DNA of 14,556 nt from CAWEHT01 sp963808455. GTDB lineage: Bacteria > Chloroflexota > Anaerolineae > CG2-30-64-16. The stretch's first letter is position 1. Each line of letters opens with the position of its first letter. Shown here piece after piece: positions 5,978-14,491 of this stretch. The notes below the pieces were generated by a model. It made no database searches, was not told the origin of the DNA, and saw only the letters and a program-made list of their open reading frames with translations. The position numbers were made by a program, and so were the translations under genes. Location of the stretch: contig CAWEHT010000288.1 of the NCBI GenBank assembly GCA_963808455.1, forward strand, positions 1-14,556, given 5' to 3'.

Positions 5978-7129
5978 TCACTCCGGCTGCCCGCGCGCGC
6001 GGCGGCTGATGGCGCGAAAGGTGAGGAAGTGATCCAGGTTGACCGTCTCGGGAATGCCACCCGCATCCATCAGGATGAACCGGCCGTGGCGGGCACACGT
6101 CTCGATGGAATGGCACAACTGCGCTTCGATGGCTTCCGGCGATTGGTCGAAGATGTACTTGTCCATGCCGCCAACGAGCGTCAGGCGCGGATACCGCTCG
6201 CGGATCGCCGCCAGGTCCATGCCCTCGGTCGGGTCGAGCGGGTTCAGCATGTTGACGCCGGTCCCCACGATCCTATCGAGGATCAAGTTGATGTTGCCAT
6301 GGCTGTGCATGTGGAGGGCAGCTCCGTAGCCGTGCACCAGGTCGGCCAGGGCACCGTGCCAGGGGAGGAAGTGCCGCTCATATAGGGCAGGGCTGAGGAG
6401 CAGGTTCTTGCTCGAGCCCAGGTCGTTGACGAAGCCGACGCAGTCAACGCCGGCTTCGAGCATGTGGCGCGCGGCCCGCAGGTTCCAATCGCCCAGGCGT
6501 GCCAGCAGGCGATTCACGAGCTCAGGCTGCCAGAGCAAGTCCACCAGCAGTTCCTGGTAGTCGCGGAAAAAGTAGTGGCACCCTGAGAAGAACCCGTTGA
6601 CCCAACCAACGGTGTATTCGCCGCACGCCTTGAGATAGGCAACGTCCTCAGCGAAGCCGCGCCAGCGGGCAGGATCGTCCGCGTCTGGCAGCGCGATCTG
6701 CTCCACGTCGTCGATCGTGCCTACCGGCCGGCTGACGGGATGCGTGAAGTGGGGCACGAAGTTATGTCGTTCGCGGGCTCCGGTCTCGTACTCGATGATG
6801 CAGCCCCCGGTAGTACGCTCGACCACATGGCTGTTGAACTCCCCTGGTCCCCCATGGCCGAAGGAGAAGTTGGCGCCCCGGCCCACGCCAACTGCCACGC
6901 GGTCGAAATACTGATTAAAGGCGATCAACCGGTCCAGTTCGGCGGGCCGGTGGGGATCGAAGCCGTATGTGGCATCTTCGGGATAGTAGTTCAGGTCAGC
7001 TACCAACAGGCCGGCCGGGGCGATGCGCCGCACGAGCGCGGCGTTGAAGAAGCCCATGGGCCAGGCCGGGACATAATCCGGCCGCTCCCCCGACACGATT
7101 GCCTGCATCCGAGCGCGATTGGTGGTCAT
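5978..7129 (-). CDS. Uroporphyrinogen decarboxylase (URO-D)-like protein
   Basis: A 383-residue protein with a URO-D/MtaA-type (beta/alpha)8 fold. It begins MTTNRARMQAIVSGERPDYVP, the family's N-terminal pattern, and ends with FILMDAGGIPETVNLDHF, the typical glycine-rich closing block. LNPLDPTEGMDLAAIRERY and LTLVGGMDK are conserved inner blocks. Where corrinoid methyltransferase relatives have a Zn-binding HxC, this protein has HMHSH (His at 273, 275, 277). True haem-pathway HemE is unlikely, since the N-terminal FxRQAGR-type motif is missing. Such proteins are often found in sugar clusters with unknown reaction. ATG 7129 overlaps the stop of the preceding gene (ATGA). The frame is also open upstream into the ceramidase-like gene because of a frameshift there, giving a false fusion. 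Last gene of the unit; no terminator is obvious in 5851-5977. Confidence 0.85.
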   Translation of the reverse strand: MTTNRARMQAIVSGERPDYVPAWPMGFFNAALVRRIAPAGLLVADLNYYPEDATYGFDPHRPAELDRLIAFNQYFDRVAVGVGRGANFSFGHGGPGEFNSHVVERTTGGCIIEYETGARERHNFVPHFTHPVSRPVGTIDDVEQIALPDADDPARWRGFAEDVAYLKACGEYTVGWVNGFFSGCHYFFRDYQELLVDLLWQPELVNRLLARLGDWNLRAARHMLEAGVDCVGFVNDLGSSKNLLLSPALYERHFLPWHGALADLVHGYGAALHMHSHGNINLILDRIVGTGVNMLNPLDPTEGMDLAAIRERYPRLTLVGGMDKYIFDQSPEAIEAQLCHSIETCARHGRFILMDAGGIPETVNLDHFLTFRAISRRARGQPE

Positions 7130-8545
7130 TGCCCATCCTGAAAAACCTGGCTGAGGACGTCGATGCCGGAGTCGATCAACTGTTGGAGCGCGCTCGGGCT
7201 GGCACAAGGCCGCCTCGGCTTCGTAGCCGCCCCCTTCGTAGGACTCGGGCGTCACGATGTAACCGGGCCCGTAGTCGCAAATGGAGGCAATCAGCAACCT
7301 CTTGTCCGGGAAGTGGGTACGCACACCCGCTGCGATTTCGAGGAAGCACTCGCCGGGCAAGAAAAGTATCCCGACGTTGCCCAGTCCTACCGCCGAAACC
7401 TCGGTGGGGAGTCTTTGTCTGGGCCTGCCGAGCGCGCCCGCGAACAGGTTATAGAGCGTCCAGAACAGCGCCGTGCCACCACCGCGCTCGCGTTCCCCGG
7501 CCGCGCGCCGGGCCTGATAGACTTCGGCTTCATGCGCTAGGCGGGCTTCCAGCACTGCCGCGTCGTGCAGTTGCGGCAGGAGCGGCAGGCCGATGGACCG
7601 GCAAGCCCAATGAAGCCTGCCGGCCGGCGCCGGATGCATGTTGCCATCGCGTCCGGCCAAGGCAGCCTCGGCAAGCTGGCCGCCCAGGCGCACCACATCG
7701 GCGGCCCGCGCAGCCGGCGCGTTGCTCGTCGCCGTGTATTTGCCCGGGTTGATGTTGCCGCAGCACCCGGTCAGATAATTGCAGCTGACGCGCGGACGCG
7801 TTGCCTGGATGCGCGCCATCGCATTTCCGGGAAAGTCGCCGGTGACGTACGGCGCCTCGTCGCCGCCCGCCGCCGTCGGATGGCAGCCGTAGTTCAGCAG
7901 CCAGTGCTCGCGCCCGCTGGCCGGGTCGGTGAACACGAGCATGTACACATAAGGGTCGATCCAGCCTTCGGGATAAAGCCGATACTCGGGCGTGCTTCGG
8001 CTCTGGCGCAGCACGGTCTCTTTTTCTAGCGGCCTGAGCCGGCGGTTACTGGCCAGTTGTGCCACCGGCCAGAAACCGCAGGAGAGCCGCGACGGATGCG
8101 AGTCGGCCAACGCAAATTGCACCGCACGCAGCACCTGGCCGCGCAGGAACTCGTAGAACTCTGGTGTGTGCCACTGCAGGCCCAGGGGCCGGGTGAGCTC
8201 GCTGAAGCAGCGCTCCACATTTGGGCTTTCGTGGGTATGGGTGCCGTGGAGGATGATGCGCTCAGCCGCCAGCCCGGTCTGCGCGGCCAGCAGGCCGCGC
8301 AGGTCCTCGATCTCGGGGCGGTATATGCCGATGACGTCCATCGACACGATGGCAACCGCCTCCGGGGCATGGCCGAGGACGGTGGCCCGCACATAGATTG
8401 GGTCGAAGATCTCTTCGAGCTCGTCATCCAGACCCAGCGCACACAATGTGCCCAGGGGCGGTGTGATCTCTGCCCGGCCGAATCCCACCTGGACGTTGGA
8501 CTGCTCGGTGCGGAATGCCTGAAAGTGCTGCGCACCAGGAATCAT
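7126..8545 (-). CDS. Neutral/alkaline ceramidase-like hydrolase, with one frameshift near its end
   Basis: About 472 residues with the neutral-ceramidase N-terminal domain. VGFGRAEITPPLGT opens the domain; HGTHTHESPN (His 100, 103, 105) and NYGCHPTAAGGD (His 222) supply the likely Zn ligands; VTGDFPGNAMARI and GCCGNINPG are further conserved blocks. Bacterial relatives without a signal peptide, like this one, lie in sugar gene clusters and probably cleave amide or ester bonds in a sugar-derived substrate; ceramide is unlikely here. The start ATG 8545 has AGGAGG nine bases upstream, 13 nt after the SIS stop. Near 7187-7215 one extra base shifts the frame: the alternative frame reads ALQQLIDSGIDVLSQVFQDGQ and stops at 7126, overlapping the URO-D start as ATGA. 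Without this correction the frame runs into the URO-D gene. Confidence 0.85.
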
Positions 8546-8558
8546 GAGGATGGGCCTC

Positions 8559-9312
8559 CTAAAGATGTTTGATCACGCCGCGGTACTTCTCGATAAAGTC
8601 GCGGTTGTGCTCATCGCCGCCGGGAGAGTTGGCGCTCTGCCAGATGGGCGGAGGGACGCCGCGCTCGACCAATTGCGACACAGCTTCGACGACGATCCAA
8701 TTGATGGCGAAGGCGTTGGCGAAAGTCGAACACGGGGCCGATTTTCTCCGGCACCCCGTCGATGCGCAGGATGCCATCGCCCATGGGCACGTAGGTGTTG
8801 ACAAAGACATCGACGATCTCGTAGAGATTCTTGCCCGACGGGTGGCGCGACGGATGGGTTGCCGGCAGCGAGTCGGCGGTGTCCTTGCCCGTCACGCCAA
8901 TGGTCGTCAAGCCCAGGCGTTTGGCCTCCAGCGCCGTGTCGATGGTAGCCGCGTTCACGCCGTAGGCGTTCACGATGATGATCGCGTCGCCCGCTTTCAG
9001 CCCGTACTGTTTGAGGATACCGGGCATATAGTTGGGCAAACGTTCGGCCACGGTGGAACGGATGGCTCCGAACAGCATCGAGAACCCGGCGTCAAAAACA
9101 GGGTTGATGGGCACCAGCCCGCCGGCGCGGTAGAACATCTCCTCCGCCCCGATCATGCTGTGCGCGCCCGTGCCGGCGACGTGCACCACGCGGCCGGCCG
9201 TGATTTGGTCGGCAACCACTCGTGCGGCTGCCTCGACGCTCTCTCCCTCGTTATCATGGATCGTCGCGATGATCTTGTTCACGGCCTCAAAGTAGGCTTC
9301 GTCGGGTCTCAT
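8559..9312 (-). CDS. SIS-domain sugar isomerase (UPF0309-like), with one frameshift
   Basis: About 250 residues. SIS domains bind phosphosugars and isomerise or move phosphate-bearing ketoses/aldoses. VVHVAGTGAHSMIGAEEMFYRAGGLVPINPVF, LEAKRLGLTTIGVTG and HPSGKNLYEIVDVFVNTYVP are family blocks. The frame breaks at 8729-8730: one extra base between GP and STFANAFAINWIVVEAV; after it the family C-terminus (PIWQSANSPGGDEHN) continues to TAG 8559. The usual Ser-x-Ser phosphate loop (ISNSG in relatives) reads VNAYG, so phosphate binding may be altered. It starts 9 nt after the MalG-type permease stop. Substrate unknown. Confidence in the family is high; the lesion could be a base error. Confidence 0.85.
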
Positions 9313-9321
9313 CGGATGCCC

Positions 9322-10188
9322 TCACCTTACCCTTTCATTCCAGTCAGCGTCACGCCAGTAAATGATCCTGCGGCGCAGAATCAGGAAGGCTGTGAGAATG
9401 GGAAGGATGCTGATCATCGCGCCGGCTGTGATCGGCCCATAATCTATGGTGAACTTCTGCTGGAAGATACCCAGGCCCAGTTCCATGGTCCAGAGTTCCT
9501 TGGTGCTGGTGATCAGCAGCGGCCAGATGAACTCGCTCCAGCAGTTGATGAAGGCAAAAATGGCCAGCGCTCCCATGGCAGAGGTCAGAAGCGGCACGAC
9601 GATGCTCCCGAAGATGCGCCATTCCGAGGCTCCGTCGATGCGTGCGGCATCCAGCAGTTCATCTGGCAGGGATGCCATGCAATTCTGCCGCATGAAGAAG
9701 ATGCCGTAGGCCATGATCAGGTCCGGCGCCACAAGCCCTGGATAGGTGTTGATCAGATGCAGCGTCTTCATTTGAAGGTAGAGCGGGATCATGTAGGTCT
9801 CGAGCGGGACCATGGCCGTGGCCAGGATCAAAATGAAGAGCACGTTGTCCAGGGGAAATTTGAACTTCGCGAAGATGTATCCTGCCAGCATCGATGTGAT
9901 CAACACACTGCTGGTTGACACTAGAGCGACGATCAGGCTGTTGAGGAAGTAGTGCGGGAACGGTGCCGTCTGAAATACTGTGACGAAATTGGACAGAGTC
10001 GGCTGCCGCGGTATGAATGTCGGTGGATATATGAGGATCTCGGGCGGCAGCTTCACTGAAGTCACGAGCATCCACAGGAACGGCAGCACCATGATCATGG
10101 CGCCGAGCAGCAAAACGACCTGGATGACGATCCGCGCCGCCTTCTCACCCACAACGCCCGTCGAGCGCATTGGATAGGTCTGTTGCAT
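9322..10188 (-). CDS. Carbohydrate ABC transporter permease, MalG type
   Basis: One of two membrane subunits of a CUT1-type sugar importer, with six predicted membrane segments. The EAA loop that contacts the ATPase reads ELLDAARIDGASEWRIF with the family G in place, followed by VVPLLTSAMGALAIFAFI. I take ATG 10188 (MQQTYPMRS) as start because GGAGGG lies 11 nt upstream; the earlier ATG 10212 is also in frame and overlaps the MalF-type stop as ATGA, giving 296 residues. Both fit the family length of about 280-300. It is the partner of the MalF-type gene directly upstream and the binding lipoprotein before it. No ATPase gene is present in the window, so the importer probably shares an MsmK-like ATPase encoded elsewhere. 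Confidence 0.92.
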   Translation of the reverse strand: MQQTYPMRSTGVVGEKAARIVIQVVLLLGAMIMVLPFLWMLVTSVKLPPEILIYPPTFIPRQPTLSNFVTVFQTAPFPHYFLNSLIVALVSTSSVLITSMLAGYIFAKFKFPLDNVLFILILATAMVPLETYMIPLYLQMKTLHLINTYPGLVAPDLIMAYGIFFMRQNCMASLPDELLDAARIDGASEWRIFGSIVVPLLTSAMGALAIFAFINCWSEFIWPLLITSTKELWTMELGLGIFQQKFTIDYGPITAGAMISILPILTAFLILRRRIIYWRDADWNERVR

Positions 10189-10208
10189 ATCCTTTGACTC
10201 CCTCCGCT

Positions 10209-11159
10209 TCATGCCCGCTCGCGGCCGATGCGCAGCTGGACGATCGTCAGCAAAAGCACGATCAGGAACAGGTAGACGGCCTCAGCGGAAGCGTAACCCC
10301 ATTTGAAATAGCGGAAGGCGTTCTCGTAGATGTCGAACACCAGTGTGCGCACCGAGTTGCCTTGAGCGCCTTGGGAGCCCGTCGTCATAATATAGACTGA
10401 GGTAAAAACGTTGTAGGCGTTGATGGTCGAGATAATGATCACAAACAGCATGATCGGCCGCAGGAGCGGCATGGTGACCCAGCGGAACACGCCCCGGCTG
10501 TTGGCCCCGTCGATGCGGGCCGCCTCGTTGAACATGTCCGGGATGTCGCGAATGCCCACCAGGAAGATGATCATGTTATAGCCGATCGCCTTCCACACGG
10601 CCAATATGATGACCGCGATCAGCGCGATGTTCGTGTTGATCAGCCAGCCGATGGGCTGCACGCCGAAGAAAGAGAGCCCATAGTTGAGCAGCCCGTAGCC
10701 CGGGTCGTAAATCCACTTCCACACGACGGACACTGGCACCCACGGCGTGATCACCGGCAAGAAGTAAAGCGCTTCGATCAGCCCACCCATGCTGGAACGT
10801 CTGGCCAGCAGCACGCCGAGCCCGAGCGAGATCGCCACGCTGAACAGCACGGTGGCCACGGCGAACAGCGTCGTGTTCCGTATGGCCAACAGGAAGAGGT
10901 CGTCCTGTAGCAAGTCTGTGAAGTTGGCCAGGCCGCGGAAATGGTTCGTGGGATTGATCATGTTGGACGCGAAGAGGCTGAGCTGGAACGTGCGAAAGAT
11001 GGGCAGGACCCGCAAATAGGTGAAAAGGATCAGTGCCGGCAACAGCCCTACATAAGCGAAGACCAGCTTGCTGAGAGCGTAGCGGTTGATTCTCAACCGC
11101 CGTGCCAGCGAATCGCTCCAGTGAGCCCGGGTCACTGCTCGCGGCGTTACTGTCTGCAT
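10209..11159 (-). CDS. Carbohydrate ABC transporter permease, MalF type
   Basis: A 316-residue membrane subunit of a CUT1 sugar importer. The first helix is LVFAYVGLLPALILFTYL, then LANFTDLLQDD, the usual FxGLxNF-type segment. The EAA loop is DMFNEAARIDGANSRGVFRWVTMPLL. Six membrane segments are expected. The chosen ATG at 11159 follows GGAGGGAGCGC closely, a much better start than an ATG at 11264, which would add 35 polar residues unlike the family. The stop overlaps the alternative MalG-type start (ATGA), so the two permeases are translationally linked. The 132-nt gap to the binding-protein gene contains a strong hairpin, which fits lower permease than binding-protein synthesis. Sugar specificity unknown. 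Confidence 0.93.
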   Translation of the reverse strand: MQTVTPRAVTRAHWSDSLARRLRINRYALSKLVFAYVGLLPALILFTYLRVLPIFRTFQLSLFASNMINPTNHFRGLANFTDLLQDDLFLLAIRNTTLFAVATVLFSVAISLGLGVLLARRSSMGGLIEALYFLPVITPWVPVSVVWKWIYDPGYGLLNYGLSFFGVQPIGWLINTNIALIAVIILAVWKAIGYNMIIFLVGIRDIPDMFNEAARIDGANSRGVFRWVTMPLLRPIMLFVIIISTINAYNVFTSVYIMTTGSQGAQGNSVRTLVFDIYENAFRYFKWGYASAEAVYLFLIVLLLTIVQLRIGRERA

Positions 11160-11176
11160 GCGCTCCCTCCGTGCAA

Positions 11177-11213
11177 TGCGCCACGGGCGGCTGCGGCCTG
11201 CCTCCGTGGCGCA
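11177..11213 (-). promoter_or_regulatory. Intercistronic 10-bp stem-loop between binding-protein and permease genes
   Basis: Bases 11177-11186 pair perfectly with 11204-11213 (minus-strand arms TGCGCCACGG and CCGTGGCGCA) around a 17-nt loop. No U-tract follows, so it is more likely an mRNA 3'-end stabiliser or partial terminator that raises binding protein over permease, as known for malE-malF-type junctions. Confidence 0.55.
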
Positions 11214-11291
11214 AGTGCCTGCTCTGTTCCCCCTGACTGACATGGCCAGAGGGAACGTGCTCAATGGCCGCTGGCTCGGACAAGGAATCCG

Positions 11292-12728
11292 TCAGCTCGA
11301 CAGCACGCCAGCCTTATCCAGAATGCTGTCGGTCTCGGCCGCCATGTCAGAAATGGCCTTCGCGATGCCGGTCGGATTGTCCAGCAGCGTCTTGTCCGTG
11401 TAAAGCGTGGTCAGGCGAGCAGCCATCTTCGTCTCGACCTCGTCGAACCAGGGCTGCGATGGCGTCAGGTAGGCCTGGTAGGTTGGATCCGTGTTCACGA
11501 AGCCCGAGAACTCGGGCGTAGCCTTGAGCAACGGGCCGTAATCCGCATCCTTGCGCGCGGGCCACCAGCCAGTGATCTTCACCAGGTCTTGCGCGTACTG
11601 CGCCTGTTGGGTGAACAGCAAGAAGTCCCAGGCGACGTCCTGGTTCTTGTTAGAGCGTGGCACGTACAGGTCGATGCCCTGTGTAAGGTGGCCCCAGCGA
11701 GCGATGCCTTTGGGCACCGGCGCGGTGGCGAACTGGAGGCTGGGTGCGTTCTTCTGAGCGTCGGCCACGACCCACGACTCGCGGAGGAACATGGCAGACT
11801 GGCCCAGCTCGAAACCCTCGGCATCGCGCTTCAGCGCGGGATCGTCCACCTTGTATTTGAAAATCGCGTCGATGTACCACTTCAGCGTGGCGCGACCGGC
11901 ATCATTGTTGTAGCCGTTCTTTCACTTGCCGCTGGAGTCCTGTACGGTGATGTCACCGCCGTTGGGCCAGAGCTGGAACAAGAATTTCTCGGCCACGCCA
12001 GAGCCAGCTCCAAACAGGCGCATGCCCACGCCGGCGCGCGTGAGCTTGCCGCTGGAGTCCGTCTTCGTCAGCTTCTGCGCCATGCTCAACATCTCGTCGA
12101 GGGTCGCCGGCGGGTTCGCGATGCCGGCATCCGCGAAGAACTGTTTGTTGTAGAAGAGCGCCGGCACGCCGACGAACAGCGGCACCGCGTAAAGCTTGTC
12201 CTGCACGGTGAACTCGCTGAGGATGGCCGGGTCATACCGCCCGGATTGCTTGTCCCACTGGACCACATTATCTGGGGCGGGCACGATGAACCCGCCCTCG
12301 ATGAACTTCTCGATATAGCTACTGCACTCGATGATGTCGCTGGCCGTGTCAGAGGGGATGGTGGCCGCGAGCTTCTGCTCGAAGGAACGTAGCTCCTGGG
12401 TGACGATGTCGAAGGTTACGTTGGGGTGCTGCTGCGTGTAGGCAGCCGTCACCTCATTGTAGAAAGGCTCCAATTCGGGATAGCCGCCCCAGATGCTGAG
12501 CTTGATCGGATTGCCGGAGGCGGCAGCAACCGGCACAGAGGTTGCTGCCGCTGCGGGGGCGGTCGTCGCCGCAGCCGCAGCCGGCGCGGCCGGGACGGCT
12601 GTGGGGGCGGTTGTAGGGGCAGCAGGTGACGACGGGGTGCAGGCAGCCAGCACGCCCATTGCTCCCACTCCCAGGGCAGCACCCGCACCATTGCGCAGGA
12701 ACTCACGACGGGACAATTTGCGCTTCAT
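11292..12728 (-). CDS. Sugar-binding lipoprotein of ABC transporter (SBP family 1), with in-frame TGA
   Basis: Binds the imported sugar outside the membrane and delivers it to the MalF/MalG-type permeases. The N-terminus has a twin-arginine-like SRREFLRNG and lipobox LAAC (Cys 30), followed by an Ala/Pro/Thr linker (about residues 31-75) seen often in Chloroflexota. The mature domain begins IKLSIWGGYPELEPFYNEV and shows GGFIVPAP and PALFYNKQFFADAGI blocks. At 11922-11924 the frame has TGA after DSSGK; the same frame continues KNGYNNDAGRATLKWYIDAI and on to TGA 11292, for 478 codons in all, a normal size. Relatives often have an aromatic residue here, so TGG to TGA is likely. TGA ends other genes in the window, so code reassignment is improbable. 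ATG 12728 follows GGAGGAATCAG exactly as expected. Confidence 0.88.
11925..12060. repeat. 16-nt direct repeat, 120 nt apart, within the binding-protein gene
   Basis: CTTGCCGCTGGAGTCC occurs at 11925-11940 and 12045-12060, exactly 120 nt (40 codons) apart. Both copies encode DSSGK in the protein; the first lies next to the in-frame TGA. Confidence 0.7.
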
Positions 12729-12825
12729 CTGATTCCTCCTTTTGTGGTCTGATGGTGACTACGCTCTGGCGAAGTTCTCGGTCAGCAGCGACCGTGTGCT
12801 TGCCGGTTTCACCTCCCTTCCCTGA

Positions 12826-14131
12826 TCAGTCTAGCTGCTGGCATGCGATCGGCGCGCCGGCGGCCTGCAACTGCTCCGCGTTCGCCGCGACCTTCTGGCA
12901 GGCGGCCACATATTGGTCAAGCAGTTCCCGGCATGGTTGAAGCGTGAATGTGGGCAGCGCCAGTAACCTGGGCTGGATGGCCTCTGCCACCGGGAAGTCC
13001 CCGGCTGCATAGTTGTGCATGTGCGCCCGGACGCCGGGCGCCGGGAAGGGGCATTCGCCCGCGATCTCAGGCCCCTGGTAGAGCGGCTCGAAGTGCAGCA
13101 GGCGGTAGCGCTCGCCGTTAACCTCAACGCCTTCCGCCTTCAAGGCCTCCATGAATCGCTCCTTGGGCAGTCCACCGAGCGCCCGCGGGTCATAGAGCAC
13201 GCGGTAACCGTACCAGGCGCCGCGTGTGCATTCGGGGGCCGTGTAGGGCGGCGTGAGGCCCGGGACTTCCGCCAGACCGGCCGATAGATACTCCAGGTTC
13301 TCACGCCGCGCCTGCAGGGTGGCCGGCAGCTTCTTGATCTGCACCAGGGCGATCGCCGCCGCCAATGGGTGGATGCGGAATTTCGGGCCCAGGCCGGTAT
13401 AGGCGAACTTCAGGTACCTTCTGGTCACCGAGTCTCGCTCGATACGGCCGCCATAGTGGCTGTAGGTCAGCATGCGATCATAGGTGTCGGCATCGTTGGT
13501 GACCACGATGCCGGCCTCGCCTCCCGGTAGCGCCTTGCTGGCCTGCATGCTGAAGCAACCTACATCCCCGATCGTGCCCACCGGATGACCCCCGTACGTG
13601 GCGCCATGGGCGTGGGCGGCGTCTTCGATCACCTTGAGGTGGTGGCGGTGGGCGATGTCGCTCACGGCATCCATGTCCGCGGGGTGGCCCCAGAGGTGCA
13701 CGACGCAGATCGCTTTGGTGGCCGGAGTGATCTTCCTCTCGATGTCAGCCGGGTCTGCCGCGAAGCTGCGTGGATCGACGTCGCAGAAGACCGGGATGGC
13801 GTTGCAGGTGAGCGCCGCGCTGGCCGTCGAAGGCCAGGTGTACGTGGGGACGATCACCTCGTCGCCATAGCCCACCCCAACTCCGTACATTGCAGCCTGC
13901 AGGGCCGAGGTGCCGTTGCACTGCAGGCAGCGCGTAGCGCGCCCCGCACAGGGCAGCGAACTCCCCCTCCAGGTCGTGCAACACGCCCGTGCCGTCCGTG
14001 ATCGATATCTCGCCCTTCAGCATCAGTTCCGATACCAGCGCGATCTCTTCTTGCCCCAGCACCGGCCAGCGATAGCGTTCGCTGGCCGTCACAGCTTTTG
14101 GCCCACCGAAGAGGGCCAGCCTGTCATCCAT
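12826..14131 (-). CDS. DegT/DnrJ/EryC1/StrS-family aminotransferase, with one frameshift
   Basis: A PLP-dependent enzyme that usually transfers an amino group to a keto-sugar or cyclitol. It starts MDDRLALFGGPKAV, then FAALCGARYAL. The frame breaks between 13918 and 13930, where one extra base separates RYAL from NGTSALQAAMYGVGVGYGDEV. After that the family order continues: VIVPTYTWPST, CVVHLWGHPADMDAV, VIEDAAHAHGA with the PLP-ring Asp (about residue 170), and CFSMQASKALPGGEAG with the Lys that forms the internal aldimine (about 199). Corrected length is about 434, usual for this family. ATG 14131 follows GGGAGGAAGGGAG and lies 15 nt after the cupin stop. Relatives with this start pattern include scyllo-inosose and AHBA-type enzymes, but the substrate cannot be fixed. 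Confidence 0.9.
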
Positions 14132-14146
14132 GACTCCCTTCCTCCC

Positions 14147-14491
14147 TTAGAACTTGTTGACGTAGACGTACTCGATGTGCTCGCCGGGCTGGACAAGCGT
14201 GTCGTGGTCGGTGTTCGCTGGGATCAGCACGACGGTTTCGGGCTGCAATGGGATGCGCTGGTCAGCCAGCTCGAGGACCCCGCCGCCCTTGATCACCACA
14301 AAAACCTGATCCCAGGTATGGTGATTGCGACCTACATGCCCCGGCACGCCGCCCGTGCCCTCGAGGATGTTGTAACCCATCGACAAGTCTTCGACCACAC
14401 CTTCAGGCAGGATATCGCGGCACGTCTGCCCGTGCGAATCCGGGTCGGAATACGTCGGCATTTCCTCGAAACGCTTCAGATATTGTGCCAT
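14147..14491 (-). CDS. Small single-domain cupin protein
   Basis: A 114-residue single-cupin protein. Its first metal motif reads GHVGRNHHTWDQVFVVIKG: two His (57-58) in place, and an acidic or Gln residue at 61-62 where Glu is usual. The second motif is IPANTDHDTLV with His 96. Such proteins bind a metal and isomerise or stabilise sugar acids, act as epimerases or simply bind ligand; the substrate is unknown. ATG 14491 follows GGAGGAGCGAC. First visible gene of the eight-gene unit; the promoter may lie beyond the right edge, and none is clear in 14492-14556. Confidence 0.8.
   Translation of the reverse strand: MAQYLKRFEEMPTYSDPDSHGQTCRDILPEGVVEDLSMGYNILEGTGGVPGHVGRNHHTWDQVFVVIKGGGVLELADQRIPLQPETVVLIPANTDHDTLVQPGEHIEYVYVNKF

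Noticed and set aside
5978..8545. A single 855-residue ceramidase/URO-D fusion protein
   Set aside because: The junction residues fit neither family, and the alternative frame gives a natural end with ATGA overlap; I annotate two genes with a frameshift.
11922..11924. Reassignment of TGA to an amino acid
   Set aside because: TGA ends several genes in the window, including those with ATGA or TGATG overlaps, so the standard code applies.
12732..12825. A small gene between the aminotransferase and binding-protein genes
   Set aside because: A 17-codon frame follows a GGGAGG with no proper spacing and has no support.
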